From Streptomyces prunicolor NBRC 13075 (GTDB lineage: Bacteria > Actinomycetota > Actinomycetes > Streptomycetales > Streptomycetaceae): a stretch of 64,000 nucleotides of DNA. Position numbers and translations under genes: made by a program. Positions 36,391-49,059 of the stretch are shown here, piece after piece. Every line of letters starts with the position of its first letter. Positions within the stretch are counted from its first letter, which is position 1. Below the pieces are notes generated by a model. That model ran no database searches, was not told the origin of the DNA, and was given only the letters and a program-made list of their open reading frames with translations. The stretch is from assembly GCF_000367365.1 (NCBI RefSeq), contig NZ_BARF01000025.1:248001-312000 (forward strand). The letters are read 5' to 3'.

Positions 36391-36688
36391 CGTCGTTGGC
36401 TCCCTACCGGCGAAGCTCACGCTTCCCCTCGCCCTGCGGGGCCGGGGCCCCGAACACGAAGCGTGAGCAATGATCGCTTCTGAGTCAGATCCAGAGTGCG
36501 AGCGCTAGGCCATTCGTGCAACACGAGCGACGGGTGAGGTAGTTGAAGAACCAACAAGACGCTGGGTCATCACCTGTGCACCATGAGTGAAAGCCTCGAC
36601 TGCCGTGACGGAGCCATGACCCTCCGCGCACGGCCGCCACCCGACGGTCGGGAACCGCGGTCCGCCGAGGCGAAAGGTGAACAGCGCC
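36391..36688. other. Divergent control region of the glycogen/alpha-glucan cluster
   Basis: 298 bases with no gene. Perfect 11-bp arms GCTCACGCTTC (36415-36425) and GAAGCGTGAGC (36458-36468) enclose a very GC-rich core with GGGGCC/GGCCCC pairing. This lies 25 bases from the start of the HATPase-like gene and would be a long stem in its leader or a protein-binding site. The rest should contain the two divergent promoters, which I cannot place reliably. Confidence 0.6.
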
Positions 36689-36991
36689 ATGCTGCTACCC
36701 GCCAAGGCCGAAGTCGCCCGCCACCTGCGGCGCTATCGGGCGTGGGAACGCGTGATGCTCGCATCGCCGGGCGACCGGACGGTACGGGCCACCTTCGAGG
36801 ACTCGGGCTACACCTTGTGCGTGCTGCTGGGGAAGCGCTGCGCGCGCGAGGCCGCGGAAGCCGCCGAACGCTATCTGCGCGGCAGCCAGAGCACGTACCA
36901 ACAGGAACAGAACGCCCGCCCCCGTACGACGGCCGTCGTGCACCGCGGGCCGCCGGTCGCCGTCGATCAGCGTTCCCCGGCGGGAAGGTAG
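36689..36991 (+). CDS. DUF5133 domain protein, 100 aa
   Basis: Small Streptomyces family protein with MLLPAKAEVARHLRRYRAWE, FEDSGYTLCVLLGKR and AREAAEAAERYL, which match the DUF5133 pattern (YTLCV-x-TG/K-R). Function unknown; copies are often found beside regulatory or stress genes. ATG at 36689 chosen by family N-terminus; a GTG at 36677 with a good GAGG site is an alternative. First gene of the plus-strand unit leading into glgE. Confidence 0.65.
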   Translation: MLLPAKAEVARHLRRYRAWERVMLASPGDRTVRATFEDSGYTLCVLLGKRCAREAAEAAERYLRGSQSTYQQEQNARPRTTAVVHRGPPVAVDQRSPAGR

Positions 36992-37019
36992 TCCCCCTTC
37001 CGGCGCAGTTGGCATCCAC

Positions 37020-37040
37020 GGCCGGGTGAACAGCCCGGCC
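37020..37040 (+). other. 7-bp hairpin upstream of glgE
   Basis: GGCCGGG (37020-37026) pairs with CCCGGCC (37034-37040) around a 7-base loop, 24 bases before the glgE start. It may be a weak terminator for the DUF5133 gene or a leader structure. Confidence 0.4.
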
Positions 37041-37064
37041 TCCGGCACGACGGAGGTGAGACCC

Positions 37065-39052
37065 ATGAGCGCGACCCCGGCAGCCATCGGCCGCATTCCG
37101 GTACGTGACGTACGCCCGTCCGTGGACAGCGGCGCGCGCCCGGCCAAGGCGGTGGTCGGCGAGACGTTCCAGGTCACCGCCACCGTCTTCCGCGAGGGCC
37201 ACGACACGATCGGCGCCAACGTCGTCCTCTACGACCCCGACGGCCGCCCGGGTCCATGGACCCCGATGCGCGAACTCGCCCCCGGCAGCGACCGCTGGGG
37301 CGCCGAGGTCACGCCGGACGCGACCGGCCGTTGGTCCTACGTCGTGGAGGCCTGGGGCGACCCCATCGCCACGTGGCGCCGGGCCGCCCGCATCAAGATC
37401 CCGGCCGGCATCGACGTCGGCCTGATGCTGGAGGAGGGCGCGGAACTGCACGCCCGAGCCGCCACCGGGGTACCCGAGGGACCGGCCCGCGCCACGGTGC
37501 TGGCCGCGGCGGACGCGCTGCGCGACGACACGCTGGCGGTGGGGACGCGGTTCGTGGCCGCGTTGACTCCGGGCGTGGAGGGGGTGCTGGAGGCTTGTCC
37601 GCTACGGGAGTTGGTGACGGTTTCCGAGCCCCGCGTGTTGCTGGTGGAGCGGGAGCGGGCGTTGTACGGCGCCTGGTACGAGTTCTTCCCCCGCTCCGAG
37701 GGCACTCCGGCCCAGCCCCACGGCACGTTCCGTACGGCGGCGAAACGGCTGGACGGCATCGCGGCGATGGGCTTCGACGTCGTCTACCTGCCGCCGATCC
37801 ACCCGATCGGGAGCACCTTCCGCAAGGGCCCGAACAACACCCTCTCAGCGGGGCGTGAGGACGTCGGTGTCCCGTGGGCGATCGGCTCGCCGGAGGGCGG
37901 GCACGACGCGATCCATCCGCAGCTGGGCACGCTGGAGGACTTCGACGCGTTCGTCGCGCGGGCCGCCGAGCTGGGCATGGAGATCGCGCTGGACTTCGCG
38001 CTGCAGTGCTCGCCGGACCATCCCTGGGTGGAGAAGCACCCGGAGTGGTTCCACCACCGTCCCGACGGGACGATCGCGTACGCGGAGAACCCGCCGAAGA
38101 AGTACCAGGACATCTACCCGATCGCCTTCGACCGGGACATGGACGGCCTGATCGCGGAGACCGTGCGGGTGCTGCGGCACTGGATGGACCACGGGGTGCG
38201 GATCTTCCGCGTGGACAACCCGCACACCAAGCCGGTCGTGTTCTGGGACCGGGTCATCGCCGAGATCAACGGCACCGACCCGGACATCATCTTCCTGGCC
38301 GAGGCCTTCACCCGTCCCGCGATGATGGCCACCCTCGCGCAGATCGGGTTCCAGCAGTCGTACACCTACTTCACCTGGCGCAACACCAAGGACGAACTCA
38401 CCGAATACCTCAGCGAGTTGTCCGGTGAAGCCGCCGCCTACATGCGGCCGAACCTGTTCGTGAACACCCCGGACATCCTCCACGAGTTCCTCCAGGAGGG
38501 CGGTCGACCCGCCTTCGAACTGCGCGCGGTACTGGCGGCGACCCTCTCTCCCACCTGGGGTGTCTACAGTGGCTACGAACTGTGCGAGAACGCCCCTCTC
38601 CGGCCGGGGAGCGAGGAGTATCTCGACTCGGAGAAGTACCAACTCCGCCCGCGCGACTGGGAGTCCGCCGAGCGGGACGGACGTGGCATCGCGCCGTTGC
38701 TGGGCAGGCTCAACGACATCCGGCGCCGTCACCCGTCGCTGCACCGGCTCAGGAATCTCCGCTTCCACCGGACGGACAACGACGCGCTGATCGCGTACAG
38801 CAAGACCACGGGTGTGGACACGGTTCTGGTGGTCGTCAACCTCGACCCGCACCACACCCAGGAGGCCACGGTCTCGTTGGACATGCCGCAACTCGGCCTG
38901 GAATCAAACGAATCCATGTCGGTGTACGACGAACTGACGGGTGAGTCCTATCAGTGGGGCAGGACCAACTATGTGCGTCTCGAACCCGGCCGGGCTCCCG
39001 CGCACGTGCTCCACGTCCGGCGGTCCACTCAGAGCGGAGGGTCAAGAGCTTC

Positions 39053-39056
<4 letters not shown>
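37065..39056 (+). CDS. glgE: Maltosyltransferase GlgE (alpha-1,4-glucan:maltose-1-phosphate maltosyltransferase), 663 aa
   Basis: GH13_3 enzyme that extends alpha-glucan with maltose 1-phosphate. N-terminal beta-sandwich (about 10-115), helical bundle (115-185), then the barrel with [30 protein letters not shown] (nucleophile D384), [13 protein letters not shown] (acid E413) and [18 protein letters not shown]384/E413 are offset by 10 from the D394/E423 of S. coelicolor GlgE. Start at MSATP after GGAGG. Its stop overlaps the treS ATG. The set GlgE-TreS-maltokinase-GlgB converts trehalose to alpha-glucan. Confidence 0.96.
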
Positions 39057-40771
<1,715 letters not shown>

Positions 40772-40799
40772 GGATGTGCCGGCGAAAGGACGCGTCATC

Positions 40800-42161
40800 A
40801 TGCCGAAGACCGCACCCCTCCGACTGAGCAGCCCCGGCGTCGACAGGCCTCCGGCCACGCTCGCCGGGCTGCTGCGCGAATGGCTGCCCGGGCAGCGCTG
40901 GTTCGCCGGCAAGGACCGGCCGGTGGCCGACCTCGATGTGCTGTCCACGACGGAGCTGTTCCCCGGCTGCCTTCATCTGCTGGTCCGCGCCTCCCACACC
41001 GGGGTCCCCGCGCCGGTCGGCACTCCCCCGCCCGGCGACTGCTACCAACTCCTGCTCGGCGTAAGGGAGTACGTCTCACCGCGTCTCGCCCGGGCCTACA
41101 TCGGGCGTGTGCAGGAAGGTCCGTTGGCCGGTCTCGCGGTCTACGACGCCCTCCAGGATCCTCGGTCGGCGGAGCTGCTGTTGGAGCGGCTGCGGCATCC
41201 CGGTACGACGGGTCCTCTGCACTTCGAGGCGGACCCGTCGGTGTCCGTGCCCGCCGGGCTGACGCCTCGGCTGCTGGGCGCGGAGCAGTCCAACTCCTCG
41301 CTGGTGTACGGCGACCGGTTCATTCTGAAGGTGTTCCGGCGCATCCAGCCCGGCGTCAATCCGGACCTGGAACTGCCGGGCGCGCTGGCCGCGCAGGGCT
41401 GTACGCGGGTGCCCGCGCCGGTGGCGTGGTTCCGGACGGCCGAGCCGCGGGCCGCGACGCTCGGTGTGCTCCAGCCGTTCCTGCCGGACGCCTCCGACGG
41501 CTGGGCGCTCGCGCTGCGCGCACTCGCCGACGGTGCCGAATTCACCACCCAGGCCCATGAGTTGGGGCAGGCCACCGCCGATGTCCATCTCGCCCTGGCC
41601 GCGGCTTTTCCGTCCGGGAGCGGTACCGGAAACGAACACACGGCGACCGCGATGACCGAACGACTGGAGGCCGCCGCGCACGCCGTGCCCGCGCTGCGGC
41701 CGTTCGTGCCGGGGCTGCGGACCGCGTTCGGCGCGCTGGTCGGCCGGGAAACCTGGCCGCCAGCCCAGCGCATCCACGGCGATCTGCATCTCGGGCAGGT
41801 GCTGCGGGCCGGACGCGACTGGTTCGTCATCGACTTCGAGGGCGAACCGTCCAAGCCGCTGGCCGAGCGGCGCAGCGCGCAGTCCCCGGTGCGGGACATC
41901 GCGGGCATGCTGCGCTCCTTCGACTACGCGGCCCGGCAGCGCCGCCCCTGGCGCCCGGAGTGGGCGCGTCGCTGCCGCGAGGCCTTCTGCGCGGGCTATG
42001 CGGCCCGGGCCGGCTGGGATCCCCGCATCCAGCACGCTCTGCTTCGCGCGTACGAGACGGACCGCGCTGTGTATGAAGTGCTGTACGAGGCCAGACACCG
42101 TCCGGACTGGCTTCCCGTACCCATGGCGGCGATCGAGCGTCTCGCCGTCCGAGGAGGCTGA
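40800..42161 (+). CDS. mak: Maltokinase (Pep2/Mak), 453 aa
   Basis: Phosphorylates maltose to maltose 1-phosphate for GlgE. The N-terminal cap has [18 protein letters not shown]; the aminoglycoside-phosphotransferase-like lobe has [20 protein letters not shown] (ATP Lys), [12 protein letters not shown] (catalytic D328) and [18 protein letters not shown] (metal-binding D). ATG after AAAGGA, 28 bases past treS; glgB starts 5 bases after its stop. Confidence 0.94.
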   Translation: MPKTAPLRLSSPGVDRPPATLAGLLREWLPGQRWFAGKDRPVADLDVLSTTELFPGCLHLLVRASHTGVPAPVGTPPPGDCYQLLLGVREYVSPRLARAYIGRVQEGPLAGLAVYDALQDPRSAELLLERLRHPGTTGPLHFEADPSVSVPAGLTPRLLGAEQSNSSLVYGDRFILKVFRRIQPGVNPDLELPGALAAQGCTRVPAPVAWFRTAEPRAATLGVLQPFLPDASDGWALALRALADGAEFTTQAHELGQATADVHLALAAAFPSGSGTGNEHTATAMTERLEAAAHAVPALRPFVPGLRTAFGALVGRETWPPAQRIHGDLHLGQVLRAGRDWFVIDFEGEPSKPLAERRSAQSPVRDIAGMLRSFDYAARQRRPWRPEWARRCREAFCAGYAARAGWDPRIQHALLRAYETDRAVYEVLYEARHRPDWLPVPMAAIERLAVRGG

Positions 42162-42166
42162 ACTCC

Positions 42167-44497
42167 GTGGCCCTGCGCGACACTTCACCTCAGGAGGCGG
42201 GCGGTCCGTCCACGACCGCCGACCCGGACACGGGCGAATCGACCGAGCCCGCCGCGCCGGGGGCCGGGGGCCCGGCCACGCCTGGCGCACCGGAGACCGG
42301 CGGCCGGACCCCGAGCGAGACACCGGGGACGAGCGGCCCGCCCACGGCATCCTCCGCGCTGGACCCGGCAGACCGCGATCGCCTGCTCGCGGGCGCCCAT
42401 CACGACCCGCACGCGCTGCTCGGCGCGCATCCGGTACCGGGCGGGATCACCTTCCGGGCGCTGCGTCCGTACGCCCGTGCCGTGAGCGTCGTGATCGACG
42501 GGACGCGCACTCCGCTCACCTCGGAGGGCGGCGGCCTCTTCTCCGGCGTGCTCCCGCTCGACGCGATCCCTGCGTACACGCTGCTGGTGTCGTACGCGGA
42601 GGGCGACGAGCACGAGGTCCACGACCCGTACGGCTTCCTCCCCGCGCTCGGTGAACTCGACCTGCACCTCATCAAGGAGGGGCGGCACGAGGAGCTGTGG
42701 AAGGCGCTCGGCGCCGAGCCGATGACGCACGGCGGAGTGGCGGGCACCCGGTTCACCGTGTGGGCGCCGAACGCCCAAGGGGTGCGTGTCGCCGGGGAGT
42801 TCAGCTCCTGGGACGGTACGGCGTTCCCGATGCGGTCGCTCGGTTCGTCCGGGGTGTGGGAGCTGTTCCTGCCGGGTGTGGGCGAGGACGCGCGCTACAA
42901 GTTCGAGATCACTTCCCGGAGTGGCGAGCGCTTCCTCAAGGCCGACCCGATGGCCCGCCGTACGGAGGTGCCGCCCGCCACGGCGTCCATCGTGACCGCC
43001 TCGCACTACGAGTGGGGCGATGCGAACTGGCTCGCGCGGAGGACGGAAACCTCCGTCCACGAGGCGCCATTCTCCGTCTACGAGGTGCATCTCGCCTCCT
43101 GGCGACCAGGATTGACGTACCGTCAGCTCGCTCTCGAACTCCCCGCCTACGTGAACGAACTCGGCTTCACCCACGTCGAGTTCATGCCGGTGACCGAGCA
43201 CCCCTTCGGCGGCTCGTGGGGCTACCAGGTCACCGGCTTCTACGCGCCGACCTCCCGCCTGGGCACCCCCGACGACTTCAAGTTCCTCGTCGACGCCCTG
43301 CACCAGGCCGGTATCGGCGTGATCATGGACTGGGTTCCGGCGCATTTCCCCAAGGACGACTGGGCGTTGGCCCGGTTCGACGGGGAGCCGCTGTACGAGC
43401 CCGGGGACGCGCGGCGGGCCGAGCATCCGGACTGGGGGACGTACGAGTTCGACCTCGGGCGGACCGAGGTGCGCAACTTCCTCGTGGCGAACGCCGTCTA
43501 CTGGTGCCAGGAGTTCCACATCGACGGCCTGCGCGTGGACGCGGTCGCCTCGATGCTCTACCTCGACTACTCACGCGACTCGGGCCAGTGGAGCCCGAAC
43601 GTCCATGGCGGGCGCGAGGACTTGGACGCGATGGCCTTCCTCCAGGAGATGAACGCGACCGTGTACCGCAGGGTGCCGGGAGTCGTGACGATCGCCGAGG
43701 AGTCCACCGCCTGGGACGGGGTGACCCGGCCGACCGACACCGGCGGGCTGGGTTTCGGGTTCAAGTGGAACATGGGCTGGATGCACGACTCGCTCGACTA
43801 CATGTCGCACGAGCCCGTGCACCGGAAATTCCACCACCATGAGATGACCTTCTCCATGGTGTACGCCTACAGCGAGAACTACGTGCTCCCGATCTCGCAC
43901 GACGAAGTCGTCCACGGGAAGCGGTCGTTGGTGTCGAAGATGCCGGGCGACTGGTGGCAGCAGCGCGCCGACCACCGGGCGTATCTGGGATTCATGTGGG
44001 CCCACCCCGGCAAGCAACTCCTCTTCATGGGCCAGGAGTTCGCCCAGGGCGACGAGTGGTCCGAGTCCCACGGCCCGGACTGGTGGCTCCTGGACCCCGC
44101 CTACGACGCCGCACCCGATCACCGGGGCGTCCAGCACCTCGTCCGCGACCTGAACACGGTGTACCGCGCGACCCCCGCCCTCTGGCAACTGGACACCCAA
44201 CCCGCCGGTTTCCGTTGGGTGATGGGCGACGCGGCCGAGGACAACGTCTTCGCGTTCTTGAGGTTCGCCGCCGACGGCTCCCCGCTCCTGGCCGTCAGCA
44301 ACTTCTCTCCGGTCGTGCGCCACGACTACCGGCTCGGTGTCCCGGACGAGATCCCCGCGTGGCACGAAGTCCTCAACACCGACGCCGCCGCCTTCGGTGG
44401 CAGCGGTGTAACCAACCCCTACCCGGTCAAACCGGAGGACGGCCACATCCGGCTCACGCTCCCGCCGCTCGCGACGGTGTGGCTGACACCGGAGTGA
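42167..44497 (+). CDS. glgB: 1,4-alpha-glucan branching enzyme GlgB, 776 aa
   Basis: About 60 N-terminal residues are Pro/Gly/Thr-rich and probably disordered, followed by two beta-sandwich domains ([36 protein letters not shown]) and the GH13_9 barrel: [34 protein letters not shown] (nucleophile D458), [16 protein letters not shown] (acid E511) and [15 protein letters not shown]. Introduces alpha-1,6 branches into the glucan made by GlgE. GTG start after GAGGAGG. Last gene of the cluster. Confidence 0.96.
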   Translation: MALRDTSPQEAGGPSTTADPDTGESTEPAAPGAGGPATPGAPETGGRTPSETPGTSGPPTASSALDPADRDRLLAGAHHDPHALLGAHPVPGGITFRALRPYARAVSVVIDGTRTPLTSEGGGLFSGVLPLDAIPAYTLLVSYAEGDEHEVHDPYGFLPALGELDLHLIKEGRHEELWKALGAEPMTHGGVAGTRFTVWAPNAQGVRVAGEFSSWDGTAFPMRSLGSSGVWELFLPGVGEDARYKFEITSRSGERFLKADPMARRTEVPPATASIVTASHYEWGDANWLARRTETSVHEAPFSVYEVHLASWRPGLTYRQLALELPAYVNELGFTHVEFMPVTEHPFGGSWGYQVTGFYAPTSRLGTPDDFKFLVDALHQAGIGVIMDWVPAHFPKDDWALARFDGEPLYEPGDARRAEHPDWGTYEFDLGRTEVRNFLVANAVYWCQEFHIDGLRVDAVASMLYLDYSRDSGQWSPNVHGGREDLDAMAFLQEMNATVYRRVPGVVTIAEESTAWDGVTRPTDTGGLGFGFKWNMGWMHDSLDYMSHEPVHRKFHHHEMTFSMVYAYSENYVLPISHDEVVHGKRSLVSKMPGDWWQQRADHRAYLGFMWAHPGKQLLFMGQEFAQGDEWSESHGPDWWLLDPAYDAAPDHRGVQHLVRDLNTVYRATPALWQLDTQPAGFRWVMGDAAEDNVFAFLRFAADGSPLLAVSNFSPVVRHDYRLGVPDEIPAWHEVLNTDAAAFGGSGVTNPYPVKPEDGHIRLTLPPLATVWLTPE

Positions 44498-44635
44498 CAG
44501 GTGAATCGTAGCCAAAGTCGGTAAGGGCACTTCACGGTTCCCCTCACCAAACGCTCACACCTGGGCTACATTCGAGCACCGTCGATAACAGCAATGATCG
44601 GCAGAGTCACGCCCCGTACAACCCAGGAGCAGCGC

Positions 44636-46543
44636 ATGCGCGACTTCGCCGTCGCTCCACCCCCCACCTCCACCACCATCAACGGCGGCCTCGCCGACAG
44701 CATCTTCGAGACCGCGGTCCTTCATCCCACCCTTCCGCTGGTCGCCCGCAGGCCCGACCCGACCTCCACCGAGTGGGAGGAGGTGACGGCGGTAGAGCTG
44801 CGGGACGAAGTCGTCGATCTGGCAAAGGGGTTGATCGCCTCCGGGATCTCGCCGGGCAGCCGGGTCGCGATCATGGCCCGTACCCGTTACGAGTGGACCG
44901 TGTTCAGCCACGCCCTGTGGGCGGTCGGCGCCGAGGTCGTGCCGGTGCATCCGACGTCCTCGCGCGAGCAGGTCGAATGGATCCTGCGGGACGCCAACTG
45001 TGTGGCCGTGGTCGTGGAGGACGAGCAGGGCATCATGACGGTCGGCACGGTGTGTGCCGCGTTGCCGCGGCTGCGGCACGTCTGGCAGTTGGACACCGGG
45101 GCGCTGGCCCAACTCGCCGAGCGGGGCACGTACATACCGCAGACCACGGTGGACTCGCTGCGCCGGATCGTGATGCCGGACTCGACCGCGGTCGTCGCCT
45201 ACACCTCGGGCACCTCGGGCCGCCCCATGGGCTGCGCGCTGAGCCACCGCAGTCTCGCCAGCCCCTGCGACACGCTGCTCGCGGGCTGGTCGCACACGGT
45301 GGCGCCGCCGGGGGAACAGGCGGCCGTGCTGGCCTTCCTGCCCTTCTCGCACGTGTACGGACTGATGATCCAGGGGCTGTGCATGCGCGGCGGCTGGCTG
45401 ATGGCCCACGAGCCGGAGATGACCGAGGCGGCGCTGGTGTCGGCGCTGCGCACGTTCCGGCCGACCTATCTGTACGCCGTGCCGTCGATCTTCGAGAAGA
45501 TCTACAAGAACTTTCTCCGTACGGCCCAACAGACCGGCCGGGGCGCCCTGTTCGAGCGTGCCGCGTCGACCGCGCGGGAGTTCGCCGCGGCCGAGGAGAG
45601 ACAGAGACTCGGCCGGGGCTCGGGTCCCGCCTTCGATCTGCGGCTCCAACACGCCGTGTTCGAGCGGACGGTGTACCGCAAGCTGCGCTCGGCGCTGGGC
45701 GGCCGGGTGGTCCGCGCGACGTCGGGCGGTTCGCCCCTGAACCGTGAACTGTCCTTGTTCTACTCGGGTATCGGCATCCTCGTGCACGACGGCTACGGGC
45801 TCACGGAGACGGCCGGCGGGATCACGATGCAGCCGCTGGGGCGGGAGAAGATCGGCACGGTGGGGCAGGCGCTGCCGGGCACGGAGATCCGGGTCGCGGA
45901 GGACGGCGAGATCCTGGTGCACGGCCCTTCGGTGTTCCAGGGCTACATCAACGACGAGCGGGCGACCCGGGCCGTGCTGCACGCGGGCTGGCTGGCCACC
46001 GGGGACATCGGGCGGCTGGACACCGAGGGGTATCTGACGATCACCGGCCGCAAGAAGGACATCCTCATCACCAGCAGCGGCAAGAGCGTCGCGCCGGCCG
46101 CGCTGGAGAACCGGCTGCGGATGCATCCCCTGATCCATCAGGCGGTGGTCGTCGGCGACGACCGTCCCTGTGTGGGGGCGCTGCTCACCCTGGACCCGGA
46201 GTTCGTGGCGCACTGGCGGGCCGGTCTCGCGCTGCAGAGCGACGCGCGGGGCCGGGAGGCGCGGGAGGAGAACGCGCTGCGGGAGGAGATCACCCGGGCC
46301 GTCGCCGCCGCCAACAGTCCCGTGGGGCGCGCCGAGTCGATCCGGGTGTTCCGGGTGCTCCCGCAGCCGTTCGACGTCGCGGGCGGGCTGCTGACGCCGT
46401 CGATGAAGCTGCGCAGGGACGCGATCGTGCGGCACTACGCGTTCGAGATCGACGCGATGTACCAGGCACGCGCGCGTGTCCCGCAGCAGTCGGCGGAGGA
46501 GCAGCTCGCGGGCTGGGACGACGCGGACAACGTGTTCCGCTAG
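44636..46543 (+). CDS. AMP-dependent synthetase / long-chain acyl-CoA ligase (FadD15-like), 635 aa
   Basis: ANL superfamily ligase. The P-loop motif is YTSGTSGRPMGCALSH (residues 189-204), with Met198 where Lys is usual; other motifs are HVYGLMIQGLCMRGG, HDGYGLTETAGGI, GWLATGDIGRLDTEGYL and LTITGRKKDILITSSGKSVA. The A10-type Lys is in TPSMKLRR. It probably activates a fatty acid as acyl-AMP and then acyl-CoA. ATG after AGGAGC. It stands alone after glgB and is convergent with the methyltransferase gene. Confidence 0.9.
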   Translation: MRDFAVAPPPTSTTINGGLADSIFETAVLHPTLPLVARRPDPTSTEWEEVTAVELRDEVVDLAKGLIASGISPGSRVAIMARTRYEWTVFSHALWAVGAEVVPVHPTSSREQVEWILRDANCVAVVVEDEQGIMTVGTVCAALPRLRHVWQLDTGALAQLAERGTYIPQTTVDSLRRIVMPDSTAVVAYTSGTSGRPMGCALSHRSLASPCDTLLAGWSHTVAPPGEQAAVLAFLPFSHVYGLMIQGLCMRGGWLMAHEPEMTEAALVSALRTFRPTYLYAVPSIFEKIYKNFLRTAQQTGRGALFERAASTAREFAAAEERQRLGRGSGPAFDLRLQHAVFERTVYRKLRSALGGRVVRATSGGSPLNRELSLFYSGIGILVHDGYGLTETAGGITMQPLGREKIGTVGQALPGTEIRVAEDGEILVHGPSVFQGYINDERATRAVLHAGWLATGDIGRLDTEGYLTITGRKKDILITSSGKSVAPAALENRLRMHPLIHQAVVVGDDRPCVGALLTLDPEFVAHWRAGLALQSDARGREAREENALREEITRAVAAANSPVGRAESIRVFRVLPQPFDVAGGLLTPSMKLRRDAIVRHYAFEIDAMYQARARVPQQSAEEQLAGWDDADNVFR

Positions 46544-46562
46544 GGGCCGGTCCGGCCGGAGG

Positions 46563-47387
46563 TCACTCCGGGCGGTGGGCGACGACCGCGAACATCGTCA
46601 CGGACATGTGCAGCGCGCCGCGCTCGGCGGCCTCGGTGAGGTCGGCGTAGGCGCGGTCGCGCTGGGCCTCGGTCAGTGCGCCGCGGCGTACCGCGGACTC
46701 GCCGAGCATGCGGATCAGCGGCCAGGCCACCGACCGGTGGTCCTGGTGCAACGCCTGCGAGCCGCGGTCGTCGACGACGAGTCCGGCGGCGCTGAGCTGG
46801 CCGACGAGTCGGCGCCCCGAGTAGGGGTTGGCCGCGCTGGTGAGGGCGCCGGAGGTGAACGCGGCCGTGACCTCGGGGTCGCCCGGGTGCAGGATCGTGG
46901 TCGCCCAGTCGGTGTCGAGGAGGGCCACGCGTCCGCCGGGGCGCAGCACGCGGGCCATCTCGGCGACGGCCTTGTCCGGTTCCGCGAGGTGCTGGAGCAC
47001 CCGTTCGCACCAGACGACGTCCACGGAGGCGTCGGGCACGGGCAGGGACAGCGCGTCGCCGTCCGTGAAGCGGGCCGGGCTGCCTGCCGACGCGGCTCGC
47101 TCCTCGGCGACCGCGCGCAGTCCGGGGTTGGGTTCGACGCCGAGCGCCGACCCGTTGGCACCGACCGCCGCGGCCAGTTCACGGGTCGTGGAACCTGTCC
47201 CCGCCCCGATGTCGAGGGCGCGTTCCCCGCTGCCCGGGGCGAGTGCCTCGTGCGCCCATGCGCGCAGTCGTCGTACGCCTGGATTGGCTTCCTGGATGTC
47301 GAGCGCGGCCACCAGCCGCGTCACGTTGCCGGTGTCGATGTTCTGGGTGCGGAAGCCTGACCCCGGCTCGGGCTGAGTGTGCGACAT
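46563..47387 (-). CDS. SAM-dependent methyltransferase, 274 aa
   Basis: Class I methyltransferase: ALDIGAGTGSTTREL (SAM motif I), ALGVEPNPGLRAVAEERA (motif II), VDVVWCERVLQHLAEP (post-II) and MARVLRPGGRVALLDTDWAT (motif III), the UbiE/methyltransferase_11 pattern. The C-terminal half is not specific. Start at MSHTQPEP. It is divergent from the NDH-2 gene across 248 bases. Acceptor substrate unknown. Confidence 0.88.
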   Translation of the reverse strand: MSHTQPEPGSGFRTQNIDTGNVTRLVAALDIQEANPGVRRLRAWAHEALAPGSGERALDIGAGTGSTTRELAAAVGANGSALGVEPNPGLRAVAEERAASAGSPARFTDGDALSLPVPDASVDVVWCERVLQHLAEPDKAVAEMARVLRPGGRVALLDTDWATTILHPGDPEVTAAFTSGALTSAANPYSGRRLVGQLSAAGLVVDDRGSQALHQDHRSVAWPLIRMLGESAVRRGALTEAQRDRAYADLTEAAERGALHMSVTMFAVVAHRPE

Positions 47388-47635
47388 GGCGTGCACTCTA
47401 CGGTCCGCGGCGATCGCCGAGTGATCGGTCAAAGGTCATTCAGGTACGCCATTTGTTCACGCGTCCGCGGCGTACGGACGGCGTCGGCGGGGCATGCTGG
47501 TGCCCACGCGTTCGTCTGCCTGCCGCGCTCAGCTGGCGGAACGGCTCCCGGCACGGTGGGATCGATGTGGTGCGAGGCAGCGATCCAGGGGCAGGCGTAC
47601 GGCGTCGAGGCAGACCGCCTGGAGCCGCAGAAGGG

Positions 47636-49012
47636 ATGAACACCGTGACACGACCGAGGATCCTGGTGGTTGGCGCAGGCTTCGCAGGAGTGGAGTGCGT
47701 CCGCCGTCTGGAGAGGAAACTGAACACCGACGAGGCGGACGTCACCCTGGTGACGCCGTTCTCCTACCAGCTCTATCTGCCCCTGCTGCCGCAGGTCGCC
47801 TCCGGCGTCCTGACCCCGCAGTCGATCGCCGTCTCGCTGCGCCGCAGCAAGAAGTACCGCACGCGGATCATCCCGGGCGGCGCGATCGGTGTGGACATCA
47901 AGGCCAAGGTCTGTGTGATCCGCACGATCAACGACGAGATCGTGAACGAGCCCTACGACTACATCGTGCTCTCCCCCGGCAGCATCACCCGCACCTTCGA
48001 CATCCCCGGGCTGACCGATCACGCCTTCGGGATGAAGACCCTCGCGGAGGCCGCCTACATCCGCGACCACGTCATCACCCAGCTGGACCTCGCGGACGCG
48101 AGCGACGACCCGGCGGAGAAGGCGTCGCGGCTCCAGTTCGTGGTGGTCGGCGGTGGTTACGCCGGCACGGAGACGGCCGCCTGTCTGCAGAAGCTGACGC
48201 ACGCCGCGGTCAAGCGCTACCCCCGGATCGACCCGGGTCTGATCAAGTGGCACCTGATCGACATCGCGCCGAAGCTGATGCCCGAGCTGGGCGACAAGCT
48301 CGGCAGGAGCGCGCAGGAGATCCTCACCAAGCGCGGTATCGACATCTCCCTGGGGGTGTCCATCGCCAAGGCGGGGCCGGAGGAGGTCACCTTCACGGAC
48401 GGGCGTGTGGTGCCGACCCGGACGCTGATCTGGACGGCCGGTGTGGTCGCCAGTCCGCTGATCGCCACGCTGGGCGCGGAGACGGTGCGGGGGCGGCTCG
48501 CGGTCACCTCCGCCATGAACCTCCCGGGCCAGGACGGCGTGTTCGCGCTCGGTGACGCCGGCGCGGTGCCGGACGAGGCCAAGGAGGGGGACGGCGCGAT
48601 CTGCCCGCCGACCGCGCAGCACGCCATGCGGCAGGGCAAGGTGGTCGCCGACAACGTGATCGCCACGCTGCGCAACCAGCCGCTGAAGCCGTACGTGCAC
48701 AAGGACCTCGGGCTCGTCGTGGACCTCGGCGGCAAGGACGCGGTGTCCAAGCCGCTCGGCATCGAACTGCGCGGTCTGCCCGCCCAGGTCGTCGCCCGCG
48801 GCTACCACTGGTCGGCGCTGCGCACCGGCGTCGCCAAGGTCCGCGTGGCGACGAACTGGACGCTGAACGCGCTGGCCGGCGACGACTTCGTGCGCACCGG
48901 CTTCCAGGCCCGCAAACCGGCCACGCTGAAGGACTTCGAGTACACCGACTCGTACCTCTCGCCGGAGCAGGTACGGGACCGCATCGAAGGGTCCGGCACC
49001 CAGGAGCCGTAG
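47636..49012 (+). CDS. ndh: Type II NADH dehydrogenase (NDH-2), 458 aa
   Basis: Two dinucleotide-binding folds: RILVVGAGFAGVECVRRL (FAD) and LQFVVVGGGYAGTETAACL (NADH), with GVFALGDAGAVPDEAKEGD for FAD and ICPPTAQHAMRQG (the AQxAxxQ quinone/FAD motif). The C-terminal amphipathic part binds the membrane. It oxidises NADH and reduces menaquinone without pumping protons. ATG at 47636 near an AAGGG site. Confidence 0.92.
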   Translation: MNTVTRPRILVVGAGFAGVECVRRLERKLNTDEADVTLVTPFSYQLYLPLLPQVASGVLTPQSIAVSLRRSKKYRTRIIPGGAIGVDIKAKVCVIRTINDEIVNEPYDYIVLSPGSITRTFDIPGLTDHAFGMKTLAEAAYIRDHVITQLDLADASDDPAEKASRLQFVVVGGGYAGTETAACLQKLTHAAVKRYPRIDPGLIKWHLIDIAPKLMPELGDKLGRSAQEILTKRGIDISLGVSIAKAGPEEVTFTDGRVVPTRTLIWTAGVVASPLIATLGAETVRGRLAVTSAMNLPGQDGVFALGDAGAVPDEAKEGDGAICPPTAQHAMRQGKVVADNVIATLRNQPLKPYVHKDLGLVVDLGGKDAVSKPLGIELRGLPAQVVARGYHWSALRTGVAKVRVATNWTLNALAGDDFVRTGFQARKPATLKDFEYTDSYLSPEQVRDRIEGSGTQEP

Positions 49013-49059
49013 CATCGGCGTCACGGATCTTGAGGTGAACCTGGGGAGAGTACGGCGGC

